A DNA stretch of 64,000 nt from Elymus sibiricus (taxonomy: Eukaryota; Streptophyta; Magnoliopsida; Poales; Poaceae): positions 145,866,001-145,930,000 of the forward strand of contig CM077670.1 in NCBI GenBank assembly GCA_039707655.1. The letters run 5' to 3'. Made by a program: the position numbers and the translations under genes. Positions within the stretch are counted from its first letter, which is position 1, and each line of letters begins with the position of its first letter. The notes beneath the pieces were generated by a model, which saw only the letters and a program-made list of their open reading frames with translations, had not been told where the DNA came from and did no database searches. Positions 1 to 10,870 of the stretch are shown in pieces.

Positions 1-762
1 GTTGGCCTCGATGCCACGGTGCGAGACTAGGAAGCCGAGGAGCTTGCCGGAGGGGACTCCGAAGGCGCACTTCTCCGGGTTGAGCTTGAGGTTGACTTTG
101 CGTAGGTTGGCAAATGTTTCCTGGAGGTCCGCGATGAGGGATCCAGCCTCGCGAGATTTGACCACGATGTCGTCGACGTAGGCCTCCGTGTTCCTCCCCA
201 TTTGAGGCCCCAGAGTGATGCGCATTAGCCGCTGGAAGGTGGCGCCCGCGCTCCTTAAACCGAAGGGCATGCAGACGTAACAAAATACACCACAGGGGGT
301 GATGAAGGCCGTCCTCTCCACGTCTTCGACCGCCATCTTGATCTGATGATAGCCTGAGAAGGCATCCAGGAAGCATAGCAAATCGCACCCGGCGGTGGAA
401 TCCACAATCTGATCGATGCGGGGCAGTGGGAACGGATCTTGAGGGCAGAACTTGTTGAGGCTAGTGAAGTCGACACACATGCGCTCCTTGCCGCCCTTCT
501 TGGGGACGACGACTGAGTTGGCGAGCCATTTGGGATGGCGCACCTCACGAACGACTTCGGCTTCTTGGAGCTTCTGAACTTCATTGACGATGAACTCTTG
601 CTTCTCTGGCGCCTGGCGCCGTGCTTTCTGCTTGACCGGGCGTGCATTGGGGAACACCGCTAAGTGGTGCTCGTTCACCTCCCTCAGCACACCAGACAAG
701 TCGGATGCTTTCCGAGCGAAAACATCCAAGTTTGCCCAAAGGAAGGTGACGAGCGCGCTTTC
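1..762 (-). pseudogene. T1 reverse transcriptase, cut by window edge
   Basis: This is the N-terminal part of a Ty3-type RT, which copies element RNA into cDNA in the particle. On the minus strand, in the same frame as gag-protease, one reads the HHLAVFPNARPVKQK-type entry, PKWLANSVVV, CVDFTSLNKFCP, DAFSGYHQI, ITPCGVFCY, the active-site motif YVDD (about 168-179) and the LNPEKCAFGVPSGK block before the window ends. No stop was seen inside this segment, but the frame begins after the TAG at 763-765, so it could only be made by read-through. RNase H and integrase should lie left of the window. Confidence 0.85.
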
Positions 763-3238
763 CTATGCAGGAGGGAGGCCTGTGCCGATGGTGAAGGTAG
801 GGCCGGAGCCACTGCCGTCCACAGACAGCTTCTTCGTCTCGGCACGGTCCTGAGAGAACAGCTGCTTCTTCTTCACGGGCGCGGCCTCGAAAGGCTCGGC
901 CGCGTCCTCGTCGGCCGGGTGCGCGACAGCGGCAGCCTTGTAGGCACGCTCGAGGGTGCTGGCCGCGTCCTTCTCGTCGCAAGCGACGGTGATGATGCCG
1001 CTGAAGCCGGGCATCTTGAAGACGTTGTAGGCGTGATGGGTGGCCGCCATGAACTTGGTGAGAGCTGGGTAGCCCAAGATGGCGTTATAAGGCAGGCCGA
1101 TGTGTGCCACATCGTAGTCGATGAGCTCGGTGTGGTAGTTCTTGCGGGAGCCGAAGGTGACAGGGAGGCGCACTTGCCCCAACGGGATGGTGGAGCCATC
1201 GGTCACTCCGGAGAAGGGCCTGGTCGGCATTAGCTGGTCGTAGGGCACCTGGAGCATCTCGAAGGTCTCAATGGAGAGTACGTTGAGGCCGGCACCCCCG
1301 TCGATGAGGGTCTTGGTGACCGCGACGTTGCTGATGGTGGGAGTGCACAACATGGGGAGCGCGCCTGCGGAGGCCGTGGACTTGGGGTGGTCCTTGGAGT
1401 CGAAGGTGATGGCGTACTGCGACCACTTGAGGGGCCGCGATGCCTCTGGCCTCGGGAGGGCGGCATACACCTCGCGAGAGAGTTGCTTGAAGTGGCGGAT
1501 GGACGTGGGGGCTTGGGACCCGCCGAGGATGCAGGCGACCGTGCGAGGCTCCTGGTAGCCCCCAGCGCCCTCGTCAGGCTGGCTGACGTCGTTCCTTCGG
1601 GGTGGCGGCGGCAGCGGCGGGAGAGCGGTGTTGGCCTGAGGATTCGCCTCACGAGGCTGGTCGCGCCAGGCGGCCTCACGAGGCTGATCACGCCAGGCGG
1701 CCTCACGAGGCTGATCGCACCAGCCTTGGCGGTAGCCGTCATTACTATTGCGGCTGTCCCAGCGGTTGCCGCTGCGGCCACCAACGCGGCCGGCGCCGCG
1801 GCCATTGCGGTCGTCCCGGCGGCCCTGGCGCTCGTCGCGGAGCAGCTTGAGCTCCTGACAGTCTTCGGTGCTATGGGAGCGGACGTTGTGGAAAGCGCAG
1901 AGTGGCCGGTTGTCCTTTCTGGGCTCGTTGAGGTCGCGGCTGCGCTTCTGCTCAGGCTCCGCCACAAGCATGGCAGGACCCTTGCGCTTGACGTCCTTGC
2001 TCTTGGCCTTGCCACCGTCGAGCGCCACGTCGGGGTCGTTGTGGACGAAGAGGCGGCCTTCTTCAGCCTTGGCTCACTTGTCGGCGAGGTCGAGCAGCTC
2101 GAGCACGGAGTCGAGCTCGCCGTTGATGGCGAGCTTCTCGCGCATCTTGATGTCCGTGAAGCCAGTGGAGAACGCGGAGATGAAGGCCGCGTCGGAAGCG
2201 CGCGGGATCTTGTTGCGCACCTGACTGAAGCGCTGGATGTACTAGCGGAGGGTCTCGTCAGGGTGCTGCCGAACACGCCGCAGGTCGTTGATGGTGAGGG
2301 AGCGGTCCTGGGTGCCCTTGAAGTTGGCGATGAACTGGCTGCAGAGCTCGGCCCACGACGAGATGGAAGCCTCGGGGAGGTTCATGAGCCAGGAGCGCGG
2401 GCCGTCCTTGAAGGCCATGGGGAACCAGTTCGCCATGACCTTGTCATCGCCGTTCGCCACCTCGACGCTCAGCGTGTAGAGCTGGAGGAACTCCATGGCG
2501 TTGGGAGTGCCGTCGTAGCGCGGAGGCAGCTCAGGCTTGAACTTCGCGGGCCAGACCACGTGACGTAGCTCGCGGGTGAAGGTACGGCAGCCCATGCCGC
2601 TCGAGGGGACGCCGCCAGCGAGGGCGGCGCAGTTTTGACGCCCGGCCGCTGCAACGTCCTGAACGGCCTGGTCCGGGCGCTGGCGCTGCCGCTCAAGGAA
2701 CACTCGCGCGTCGGGGGGCGTGCGGCGGATGATCTGGCAGCTGGCTTCGTCTCGGTCTGGCGAGGATGCGCCGCGGGACGGCTCACGAGCCTGCGCGCTG
2801 CGCTGGGGCCCGGCGCACTCATCGCGCAGAGGAGGCGGCAGGGGAGCACCGTGCCCCAGGTCCCCAGCGCGAGACAGTAGAGGGCGGAGCGAGTGAGTAG
2901 CCGCCGGAGCGTCCCAGGCGACGTTGATGAGCTCGGTGATGCGGCCAAGCCAGGCGTCATAGCCGGCGTCATCCGGACGGTAGCGGAGCAGCTCGCGCGC
3001 CATGAGCAGCGCGGCCTGCCGGTTCGGCGGCCCACGGTGGGCGAGGGAGGAGGCCGTGGTGGTGTGGCCGTCCGCTCGCACGGACGGGTGGTGGGAAGAA
3101 GCCTGCTGCTCGTGGGCAGCGGGGTCGGTGGCAGCAGCAGCCTCGGCTTCGGGGCGGGGGCGATTGCCGCGGGCCACCGGCCCTGTCTGAGTCACGCGGC
3201 TAGCCCTGTGCGGTGCGCTCGCGACGTGCGTCAGCCAT
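763..3238 (-). pseudogene. T1 gag-protease, nonsense-mutated
   Basis: Gag forms the retroelement particle and the aspartic protease cuts the polyprotein. The ATG at 3238 is chosen because it lies 64 bp inside the LTR, exactly as in element F. A frameshift follows within about 60 codons, then one frame runs leftward through the conserved capsid block (PPRYDGTPN, NWFPMAF, SWLMNLPEA, 2400-2560), a zinc-knuckle-like C-X2-H-X4-H-X4-C (1858-1899) and the protease motif DGGAGLN near 1290. That frame is broken by TAG at 2242-2244, TGA at 2074-2076 and TAG at 763-765. The first probably replaced a Lys codon. The frame itself continues into RT, so gag, protease and RT were one open frame before decay. 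Confidence 0.85.
1647..1727 (-). repeat. 27-bp tandem repeat x3 in T1 gag
   Basis: Three 27-bp units each begin CCTCACGAGG (1647, 1674, 1701) and encode a nine-residue DQPREAAWR repeat in the proline/glutamine-rich linker after the zinc knuckle. The aligned region of F is cut off by the insertion of G, so I cannot tell whether the array is T1-specific. Confidence 0.8.
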
Positions 3239-3287
3239 GGGGTTGGTGGTGCTGAGGGCGGAGCAGAAGAACAGTAGCGCACCCCTA

Positions 3288-3299
3288 CCTGGCGCGCCA
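3288..3299 (-). other. Primer binding site of T1
   Basis: TGGCGCGCCAGG in element sense lies two bases inside the LTR. The same block follows the 5' LTRs of F and H, and a one-base variant follows that of C. The priming tRNA was not assigned. Confidence 0.7.
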
Positions 3300-3301
3300 A
3301 A

Positions 3302-4237
3302 TGTCGGAAGTCGGGATCCGCGGACCCAAAGGTTCGAACACTGGGGTGAGCTTGTTCTACCTACTTCGTCTCCTACCACGGTTAAGCGACGGCGAGGCAA
3401 CTACGAGAGCGCGCTAGCGAGGGACGGGGCGAGGACTCAGCGGTTTTACCCAGGTTCGGGCCACCTTGCGGTGTAAGACCCTACTCCTGCTTGCCTGGTA
3501 TTGCTCTAGTGTGTATGAGAGTACAAGGTTGAGGATGGTGAGAACAAGAGTCGATCCCCCTCTACAATGGCTGCTCTGCCCTTTATATCAGCCTTGGTCC
3601 TCTTCCCCCTGGAAACTTAGGCGGGAAGGGTTGCCACACTTGGCGATTTTGAAAGGGGACAGGCGCTCAAGCTATCCTGACCAAAGGTGGTCTTCGCCTG
3701 CCAAAGCATGATCCATGACGCGCCAGTGGGCTCGGTGATGACCTCCGCCCTGCGCGCCCGTCGTCTTTGTCTTCCTTCGCCGATCGGGCAACCTTTGGGG
3801 TTGCTTTGGAGAGTAGATAGCTGGCCCTGCTCCCTTGACACGAAAGAGGAAACCATCTTCATCCGTGCCTGCTGGCGCGGCCTCTGCTGCTGCTCGTCGT
3901 CGCGCGCGTCACCCACGTGATGGGCTCCAGACCGCGCGGCATGCCGAACGGCCTTTGTCTCGAGCGCCTGTGGGAGGGGACCTCGGGAGGCCACCTCGGA
4001 CGCCGCCTCGCGAGGTCACTTCGGGAAGCCGTCTCATGAGAGGGCCTCGTGAGGCCGTTGATGGTGGTGCTGAGTATTACTCGCCACTCCCCGAGGAGGG
4101 GGCCTCAGGAGGCAAGGGCCTCATGAGGGGTCTCGGTGAGATGCTCGGTGGTGACGGCCTGCTGGGCCCACGCCAGGCGTTGCCACCTGGGCCAAAGGCA
4201 GACGGGCCTGGATACCCCGGGTTCCATGGGCCCGACA
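3302..4237 (-). repeat. 5' LTR of T1
   Basis: The 936-bp LTR has termini TGTCGGAAG and CCCGACA on the plus strand, i.e. TGTCGGG...CCGACA in element sense. The inner end is followed by the primer binding site. A conserved block at 3440-3490 (CCCAGGTTCGGGCC then a CCCTACTCCTGC-type run) recurs in the LTRs of C, D, F and H. The outer third (about 3990-4130) is rich in short palindromes such as CTCGCGAG and CTCATGAG. Confidence 0.88.
3583..3590 (-). promoter_or_regulatory. TATA box of T1 LTR
   Basis: The plus strand TTATATCA reads TGATATAA in element sense, about 290 bp before the inner LTR end. It is the only TATA-like site in this part of the LTR and would drive the T1 genomic RNA leftward. 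Confidence 0.5.
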
Positions 4238-4510
4238 AGAGTCCCTGCGGAGTGGAGTCCATCACCGTTGTCGTTGTTCCTCTGCTATGAGTTATTCCAC
4301 TTCGAGTTGTCTCGCTGCTAGCATAGAGCTATCTGAGCGGGCGTAGTATCGCCGTGCCTTTGTAACTTTCATGACTTCAGAACCTTTGTACCTGTTATAT
4401 TCATAATAAAGAGCTGATTTGTTCTATGCCAAGCAGTGCCGTATTCCAGAAGACTTGATCTCTGGGCTGGAATACGGGGTGTTCCGGTCTCTCTGAGCTG
4501 GGGTGCCACA
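4238..4510 (+). repeat. 5' LTR tail of LARD A
   Basis: These last 273 bp of the LTR end in GGGTGCCACA. They match, in reverse, the outer ends of both B LTRs (14045 and 21668). The rest of this LTR lies left of T1 and outside the window. Confidence 0.85.
4405..4410 (+). terminator. AATAAA poly(A) signal of the LARD LTR
   Basis: AATAAA lies 101-106 bp before the LTR end, followed by TG/T-rich sequence. The same signal is seen inverted in both B LTRs (TTTATT near 14150 and 21768). It is the best candidate for RNA 3'-end formation, which would place the R/U5 border near the LTR end. Confidence 0.5.
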
Positions 4511-4515
4511 GCGAT

Positions 4516-4527
4516 TGGTATCAGAGC
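4516..4527 (+). other. Primer binding site of LARD A (tRNA-iMet type)
   Basis: TGGTATCAGAGC, five bases after the LTR, is the well-known complement of the plant initiator-methionine tRNA 3' end. The spacer here is GCGAT; in B it is AGGCT. Confidence 0.85.
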
Positions 4528-6442
4528 AGGTCTGGCTGTAGGACGCCCTAGTCAGCGTGAGCATTAGAAACCGGTAGTTCGGAGTCTAGTCGGTTTGCTG
4601 CACTTGGTTGTTGCATTTGTTTGTCGCATAGCATGCATATAGACTTATTACCTTGTCGCTAACAATTGATCTTGTGAGTGTAGGTGGCATTGGTTTCGAT
4701 CTACTACCTACACCCTCCAGCTTTGCATACTTGCTCGTTGGTGTTTGTTGTCATCTCTGTCCCAGCGGAGTGATGCCGAGGTACCTTGTGATGTCGACCT
4801 CTTGCAGGATTGATGCAAAGGTATCGCACCAATATATTCTTTTGAGCCACACCTATCATTTCGGTGGTAGACATGTTTCTACCTCGGATCTTTGTAGGAG
4901 ATATGCCCTAGAGGCAATAATAAATGTTATTGTTTATCTCCATGATCATGATTATGTTTATGTTCCATGCTATAACTGCTATGGTTCTCGAGTTTGCAAT
5001 AACCACGAGGCTCGAAGGAAGACTCATATGCACGTGTGGAATAATAAACGGTAAAATGTATTCCTAGTCATGCCTCTAAGACTAGCTCAAGTGTTGCATG
5101 ATGGTCCTGTTTTCCTGATCATGGGCATGTCTATGCCGGCAACTTTGAGGGCACAATGTTAGGAGAACACTTGTGTTGAATCGACCCGAATTGATGTTAT
5201 GCTATGAGATACATTCATGATAAGTTAATGGTTAATAACACAGAGATGGTTTACGTTTGCATAATTCTTTAGACCATGAGAGTATCGAGTTTCTTCATGC
5301 TTGATTCATGAACTTTGGGGTTTGTTAAACGTCATCTGTAACTGGGTGGCTATTACGGCGGCTTACGGGTTCATGGGAAAGTATGTCAAGTAACTTGATA
5401 GCTCAAGATTGGGATTTGCTCCTCCGATGATGGAGAGATATCTATGGGCCCTCTCGGTGTTACGGTATCCATCAGCGTCTGGCCAGACACATTGTGATTT
5501 GATCACTGGGATGCCGGAACACGGATACGAGAAAAGAGAACAAAACCGGTAACGAGGTAACTTGCGTAGTGGACAAGTTGTTGATCCACGGGGATGCAGA
5601 AAATCTCACCTCGGGTGTTTGTAACATATCGCGAAGCAGCAGGAATAGCACACGGCAACTGGCGGTTCACTCGAATATTTATTCGTGTGGGTATAGGGGT
5701 CAATATGGGTGTCCACGGCTCCGATGTTGATCATTGATCGAAAAGAGTACCGGTTATGTCTATACTTCACCGAACCTACAGGGTCACACGCTTAAGGGTC
5801 ATCTATCTGCTGAATAGTAGAGAGGGAGTCTGAGAGAAAATCACCGAAAAAGTTTCGGACGAAACGGAAACGTTCCGGAGAGAACACCGGAATAGTTTCG
5901 CTAAAACTGAAAAGTTGTTTCAGGGTATTCCATTAAGTCAAATTGGTTTCGGAACACGTCTGGAAATTCTTGGAGGGTGCCAGAATCGTTCTGGAAACTT
6001 GTGGGATTTTTCCGGAGGAAAAACCAGAAATGTTCCGGAGCAGCCGGAACCGCTATGGTAGCTTTTCGCTGAAGAAAAACATTGTTCCGGAATTGTTTCG
6101 GAATGCGTTCAAAATTGTTTAATGGGTACTGGAATTATTCTAGGCACACAGAAATAATTTGGGATTTAACGGACGCAGAAAAATGTCTTCGTGAATAGTG
6201 AAAGTGCTTTATGGATATTTTTTTTGGAAAGCACCTTTTGGGATATTTCCCAAAAGGCTTCTAGAAAACTTGGGGGCTAAGAAACCCCCCTTGGGGGGCC
6301 CCCAAGAGAGGTTGGCCGGCCACATGTGGGCTCCTCCATGGAGCCCCACTTGCTCCATTACTTCCCTAATATGCCGTTGTGGAAGTGTTCCTTCATGGGC
6401 ATTTTTGGGTTTTTGGAATGGCAGCTTTACCCCTTGGATTTC

Positions 6443-6450
6443 CTATAAAT
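6443..6450 (+). promoter_or_regulatory. TATA box of solo LTR S
   Basis: CTATAAAT followed by AGAGGTGGAGG lies about 550 bp before the LTR end and sets S in plus orientation. It could start transcripts into the LARD interior downstream. Confidence 0.6.
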
Positions 6451-6639
6451 AGAGGTGGAGGGGTGCTCTCCAAACCTCATCCTTGCTCTCATACACATGC
6501 CATGACATTTCTGGCTTCTCTCACCCTCCCAGCGAAATAGTTTCGTAGAGTCGAAAGGTTGTCTGCCCTGCCGGATAGATGATACCATATGTGTGCAACT
6601 CTGTAGAGAGATCGTAGTTTCGGTCTTAGTTCGAGAGTG

Positions 6640-6800
6640 CCTCCCGAAGGGCTGTCCGAGTGGTCGTCCGAGTTTCGAGGGTCCTCCCGAAGGGCTGTCC
6701 GGGTGACTGTCAGAGTTTCGAGGGTCCTCCCGAAGGGCTGTCCGTGACACCGTCTGAGGGACTGTCTGACTGCCTCCCGGAGGGCTGTCCGAGGGGCAGA
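6640..6800 (+). repeat. ~44-bp tandem repeat x4 in S
   Basis: Four units carry CCTCCCGAAGGGCTGTCCG (one base changed in the last), starting near 6640, 6683, 6727 and 6773. They lie downstream of the TATA box, in what should be the transcribed part of the LTR. Confidence 0.8.
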
Positions 6801-7793
6801 CGAGGGAGTTCATCCTCGCGGTTGGGAGGTTGTAAATCCTAGCTGCAGGGATCTACACTGCCGATCGTCATCGACTCTACTTCCGTTGCGCTACGAGTCG
6901 GTAACGAAAAAGATCAAACCTTGTATGCAGTCTCCATAGTGGTCCTGGACTGGTGCGTAGGTCGGAAGTTTTTTTGTTTTCTGCTGCGTTACCCTACAAT
7001 CTTGCCATCCAACCATCGCTTTGGCAACCCTTACTGATCGTTGTTACCAGAAAAGGGCAATGCCACCAGCCCCTTCTTTCCACCGCTATCCTACCCTATC
7101 ACCCCCTTTTTCCCTAGACGAGTACGGTTTCCGTCTGTACGCTTGATGATGATGTGGCCGTGACATCCGTGTCTCGCTACATTATCACCGAGTCCGTCCT
7201 CACCACTAAGCCCGTCCAGATACAACTGGTGCTGAACCAGCGCTTGGTGTAGCTCTGTTTACACCAACCTCTCCACATGATGATTCACTTCCGTGCACAC
7301 CGCCATAGCATATTAGACCGTAGTACCGGCGTTTCCTCGAGAATTGTGTGCTTAGGTAGGCATGCATAGTGAGGAGAATAGCTGTGAAATGTGATGTTGT
7401 TTGTATGCAATGTTGATGCTTTGTGTGCTTTTGTTTAAGTCATTTCTTTTGCTTCTTTCTTTGGGCCTTCGGTGTTGCCGTACTTCCCAAAGTTGCTCAT
7501 CAACCGACACCGGACTAGAAGAATCGGTAAAGATGTCAAATATTTTGAAGCACAGTTAAACATTATGAAACTCTCAGCCGAATGCATTATATTGAGAATA
7601 TTTGGTTTGAATACAAATGATATTCTGGAATAACTAGCGGCATCAAGACTGACTCAGTGTGCAGCCAGCACAATCGTAATAAACCAGCTGGAAGACAATT
7701 TGTGTGCAAGACAACAGTACATGTCCAGTCAAAGGAATATCATGGGCATATATATATATATGTATGGCATTCACTCCGCATATCATGGAGAGA

Positions 7794-8130
7794 AGCTTCT
7801 GGAGTAAGCAACCCAGTCTTCCTCCGCACGCTACCAGGGAAGCTTACGACGCGAGGTTCCGCAGTCTTCCTCAGTATGATATGTGGATAGCTTCCAGCAT
7901 AAGGTACTCTGTCTTCTTCTGTAAGCCACCGCAGACAGCTTCCAGCATAAGGCACCGAATATTCTTCAGTAAGCAACCAAGGGAAAAGGCTTCTAAAGTA
8001 CAGTACCCAGCCTTCTTCAGCACGCTATCCCGGCAAAAGCTTCGAGTGTAAGCTATTAAGTCTTCATCAACACGCTACTCTCGATAGCTTCAAACACAAG
8101 CCATCTAGTTTTCGTCGGTACGGCACTATC
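7794..8130 (+). repeat. ~48-bp tandem array x7 in LARD A interior
   Basis: Seven degenerate units begin AGCTTC or AGGCTTC, carry a TAAG and AGTCTTC core, and end near ACGCTACC or a variant. The array is present inverted in copy B at about 20210-20545. Confidence 0.7.
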
Positions 8131-8631
8131 AACAGTCATCGCCATTGGTACAAAATATTACCCAGTGAGTTGATAGCATATGGCGGTGCATCTCAATAAT
8201 CAGGTCCACGACAGTTTGGTCAGAAATACGAGCTACTCGGGACCCAAGTGGCTGCCTCAGGAATCAAATGCTCAGATACACATGCTTCCATATTTATTGT
8301 GAGCATACTGCCAAGGGCATGCAAGTCACCCGTACGATAATGCAAGCACAGTGAGAATCCGACCACCACTTGAATTATGAGGAAGAAAGCCAGTATACAC
8401 CTCAGTGGATGCAATGTCTGACAAGCTATGAAGCAAGACAATGTTGGGACAACAATCTTGACAGTGGATATCAAGGCCAGCTTCCTCTCAACCGACAAAG
8501 TGATATCAATAACCTCTGTCACTGTCATGTATGAGTAACCACAACAGTAAGCTTTATACAAGTAACTGTGAACCTGGTATATGATCTTGATGAACCCTTG
8601 ATCACCTCTTCCTGATAACGGCACCACGACT

Positions 8632-8895
8632 ATGTTCTGAGCTGCTTTCGGCCGTCCAGGGTGGATGCCGACTTTTTATTTCTCTTTTCAACAACTGGCC
8701 CATGTTCTGAGCTGCTTTTCGGCCGTCTCGGGCAGCTGTTGAGTTTCTTTTTGTAGCAGCGACCCTATGCTCTGAGCTATTCTTCGGCCGTCTTAGGGAA
8801 CTGCTACATTCTTCTTATCAACACTGTCTCATGCTCTAAGCTGCTTTTTAGCCGTCGTGAGCCAGGGTTGAGTTATTTCAGTAATGTCCCAGATC
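8632..8895 (+). repeat. ~65-bp tandem array x4 in LARD A interior
   Basis: Four units share a core close to ATGCTCTGAGCTGCTTTTCG followed by GCCGTC, at about 8632, 8702, 8767 and 8831. The tails differ more than the cores. The same array occurs inverted in copy B at about 19480-19725. Confidence 0.72.
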
Positions 8896-9776
8896 TGAGT
8901 TGTAAAGACCATTCTGGTGGCTACTGATTTATTTGCCGATTTCGTGCAAAGGTTCGGATGATCATTGCCCTACAGTTAAAGCTCGAGAGATGATAAACTT
9001 GCCAGTTAAACATTGCTGCACTGCCTGAGGATAAGGATAGGGTATGATTGCCGGAATATCGCACCTGACATCACCTATGGTCGCACAAAGAATTAAAGAT
9101 ATTTATGGCCATGCTCTTTCAACAAAAGACGCAGAAAAAGAAAACAACAATGAAGGAGCAAGACCGGCAATACAGGTATGATAATTGTGGCATGAACAGC
9201 ATGGTACGGATACCCAAGATAGTCTGATTCCGTATTGATCACCATGAACACACACCCAAGGGGCCTACTCTGGTTGTAAGGACCTCATATCAAGGTCACA
9301 GTTGAATCGTCGATACGGATCTGAGACAAAGAAGTCAGCAAGAGTTAGAACTACCTACAGGCAGTCAGATTCCACCAAGGGGACGGTTATGATTCTCAGT
9401 ATGGTGTGAACCCAGAGGATATGCACCTACTTGAGTAACCCGAGGCAATGATTAAAGGTTTCATGTCCACCGAGGAAATTTGTACACAACTCCATTGACT
9501 ACTATCGGTGCTGGATAGAAGACTGTCACGTCAAATGGAAGTCAGCAGACATGAAAGAATTGGAGTCAGAGTAAGGATTGGCCATATGAAGGAAGACCTG
9601 TCAGAATGTTGGATACAGTGAAGCAAACCACCCCAGAGCAAGGCAGTCAATCAGATGCAATTCAGTGGGAATATCATATGAAGGAAAAGGATACCCGAGT
9701 TGGAAACGGATTCCTTAAGTCAGAATATTCATACTGGTTCCCTGAGAAACCAAATCTCGAGGACGAGATTTATCGT

Positions 9777-9788
9777 AAGGGGGGTAGG
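9777..9788 (+). other. Polypurine tract of LARD A
   Basis: AAGGGGGGTAGG lies directly before the 3' LTR and should prime plus-strand DNA. It follows an ACGAGATTTATCGT palindrome-like block that is also kept in B. Confidence 0.75.
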
Positions 9789-9984
9789 TTTGTAACACCC
9801 TGATTTTTGGCCCTTTCTTTTTCTTTTGGATTTCTTTGAATTTTTATTTCGAGTTCTTTTTCCGTGGCTATGTGGTCTTGAAACCTGGGAAGATCTTCTC
9901 TCCTGCCACTTCCAAGTGGCTTGTCATTCTTAAATCTATCCCAAGGCCATGTCGTTTCCATCTTAGCCCAACCCCAATATTTAT

Positions 9985-10870
9985 TTCTTGGGAATACTCC
10001 TTTTTCTATTAAAGGAATAACCCTGTTTGCTTTAAGTTGTGAAGCAACCTACATTTCTGTCTTCCATAAAATTCCCACAAAATTCTCATAAATTCTTTGG
10101 ATCATATGTTCCACAAATATGTCAAACTCCATCTTTACCTAGTTCAAAAATAATTCAGGAATATTCATTTTCATATTCTGTCCAGGAGGGCACTTTGTGA
10201 AGGAAGTGCTATTTATCTTTTCTTGATTGCCCTCAAAAGTTTTGGGCACTCTCTCATATCCAAATTATTTCCACATGCCAAAATTCAACTTCATTTTCCT
10301 AGTAAATCTTCCTCAGCAAATTTCCAAAGTTTCTGTCCAGAGAGAAGCTTTGTGAAGGAAGTACTAGCTAGGCTTATCCAAATGAGTTGAAATTTTGGGA
10401 GATCATTCATATGATCAAATCATTACACTCCAAAAAATTTCATCTCCATACAACTATATATGTGAGCACACCTTCAAACCCTGGTTTTTGGTCACAATTT
10501 CAATTTGTGAAGCAACTATATTTTATATTGCTTCAAAAATTCTGAAATTAATCCAGGACCTAAATATCCCTATACCCATGGAGAATGCCAAAATTCACAT
10601 TATTTTGCCAAGCCATTTTCTCCACAAAATTCCTCCAAGTTTCTGTCCAGTGTGGATCATTGTGAAGGAAGTACCATTTATACTAATCCAAATGGGATGA
10701 AATTTTTATGGTACCTTCATATGCCCAAATCATCACCGTCCACCAATTTTCAGCTCAACCCAAGCAACCATGTGAGTGCTATTTCCTGATCTAGTTTCTG
10801 GACCAGAATATGTGGTTGTGAAGCAACTATATTAAATACTGGTCCAAACCATTTCATTTTTCACAGGATT
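9985..10870 (+). repeat. Six-unit ~155-bp repeat in LARD U3
   Basis: A TTGTGAAG core recurs at about 10037, 10194, 10349, 10504, 10660 and 10815. The core is followed by GAAGT (units 2, 3, 5) or CAAC (units 1, 4, 6). Units 2, 3 and 5 also share TTCTGTCCAG upstream. Spacing is 155-157 bp. The same series is found inverted in B (about 17468-18248) with the same spacing. Confidence 0.75.

Larger units (their letters stand above)
1..4237 (-). mobile_element. T1: Tat-lineage Ty3/Gypsy retrotransposon, 5' half
   Basis: Read on the minus strand this is a 5' LTR (3302-4237), a primer binding site, gag, protease and the first part of RT, which leaves the window at base 1. The LTR ends in TG...CA and its outer end abuts AGAGTCCCTGCGG, which is LARD LTR sequence seen uninterrupted near 13918. 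T1 is therefore inserted in LARD copy A, and AGAGT (4238-4242) is the predicted target duplication. Gag and LTR resemble element F (38810-41193), so the two are probably one family. Several in-frame stops make this copy inactive. Confidence 0.9.
4893..6998 (+). mobile_element. S: solo LTR, Copia type
   Basis: A 2106-bp LTR with termini TGTAGGAGATATGCCC and TACCCTACA is flanked by perfect ATCTT duplications (4888-4892 and 6999-7003). The opening bases and the CTATAAATAG box resemble Triticeae Copia LTRs of the Angela/BARE kind; that assignment is from memory and unverified. No interior and no second LTR are present, so intra-element LTR recombination is inferred. The empty site AGATCTTGCCATCC is kept in copy B (reverse complement near 21285). 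The middle (5860-6100) has four TTCCGG palindromes. Confidence 0.9.
4511..9790 (+). other. Non-coding interior of LARD A
   Basis: Apart from solo LTR S, this stretch has no open frame with a recognisable domain. It holds the primer binding site, a 7-copy ~48-bp array, a 4-copy ~65-bp array and a short TA run at 7748-7761, and ends in the polypurine tract. It is collinear with the B interior (18500-21667, inverted) over its whole length, which argues for a conserved sequence rather than random decay. A minus-strand frame at 8220-8627 is only partly kept in B and is not considered a gene. Confidence 0.75.

Noticed and set aside
1647..1727. Regular repeat considered as a CRISPR-like array.
   Set aside because: Units are contiguous, with no spacers, and encode a peptide repeat in gag.
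1387..2568. A 393-codon plus-strand frame opposite T1 gag-protease.
   Set aside because: Shadow of the minus-strand gag in GC-rich DNA. The minus frame has the conserved motifs.
8220..8627. A 135-codon minus-strand frame in the LARD A interior.
   Set aside because: It is antisense to the element and only about 40 codons are shared with B, with many amino-acid changes for few base changes. No domain was recognised.
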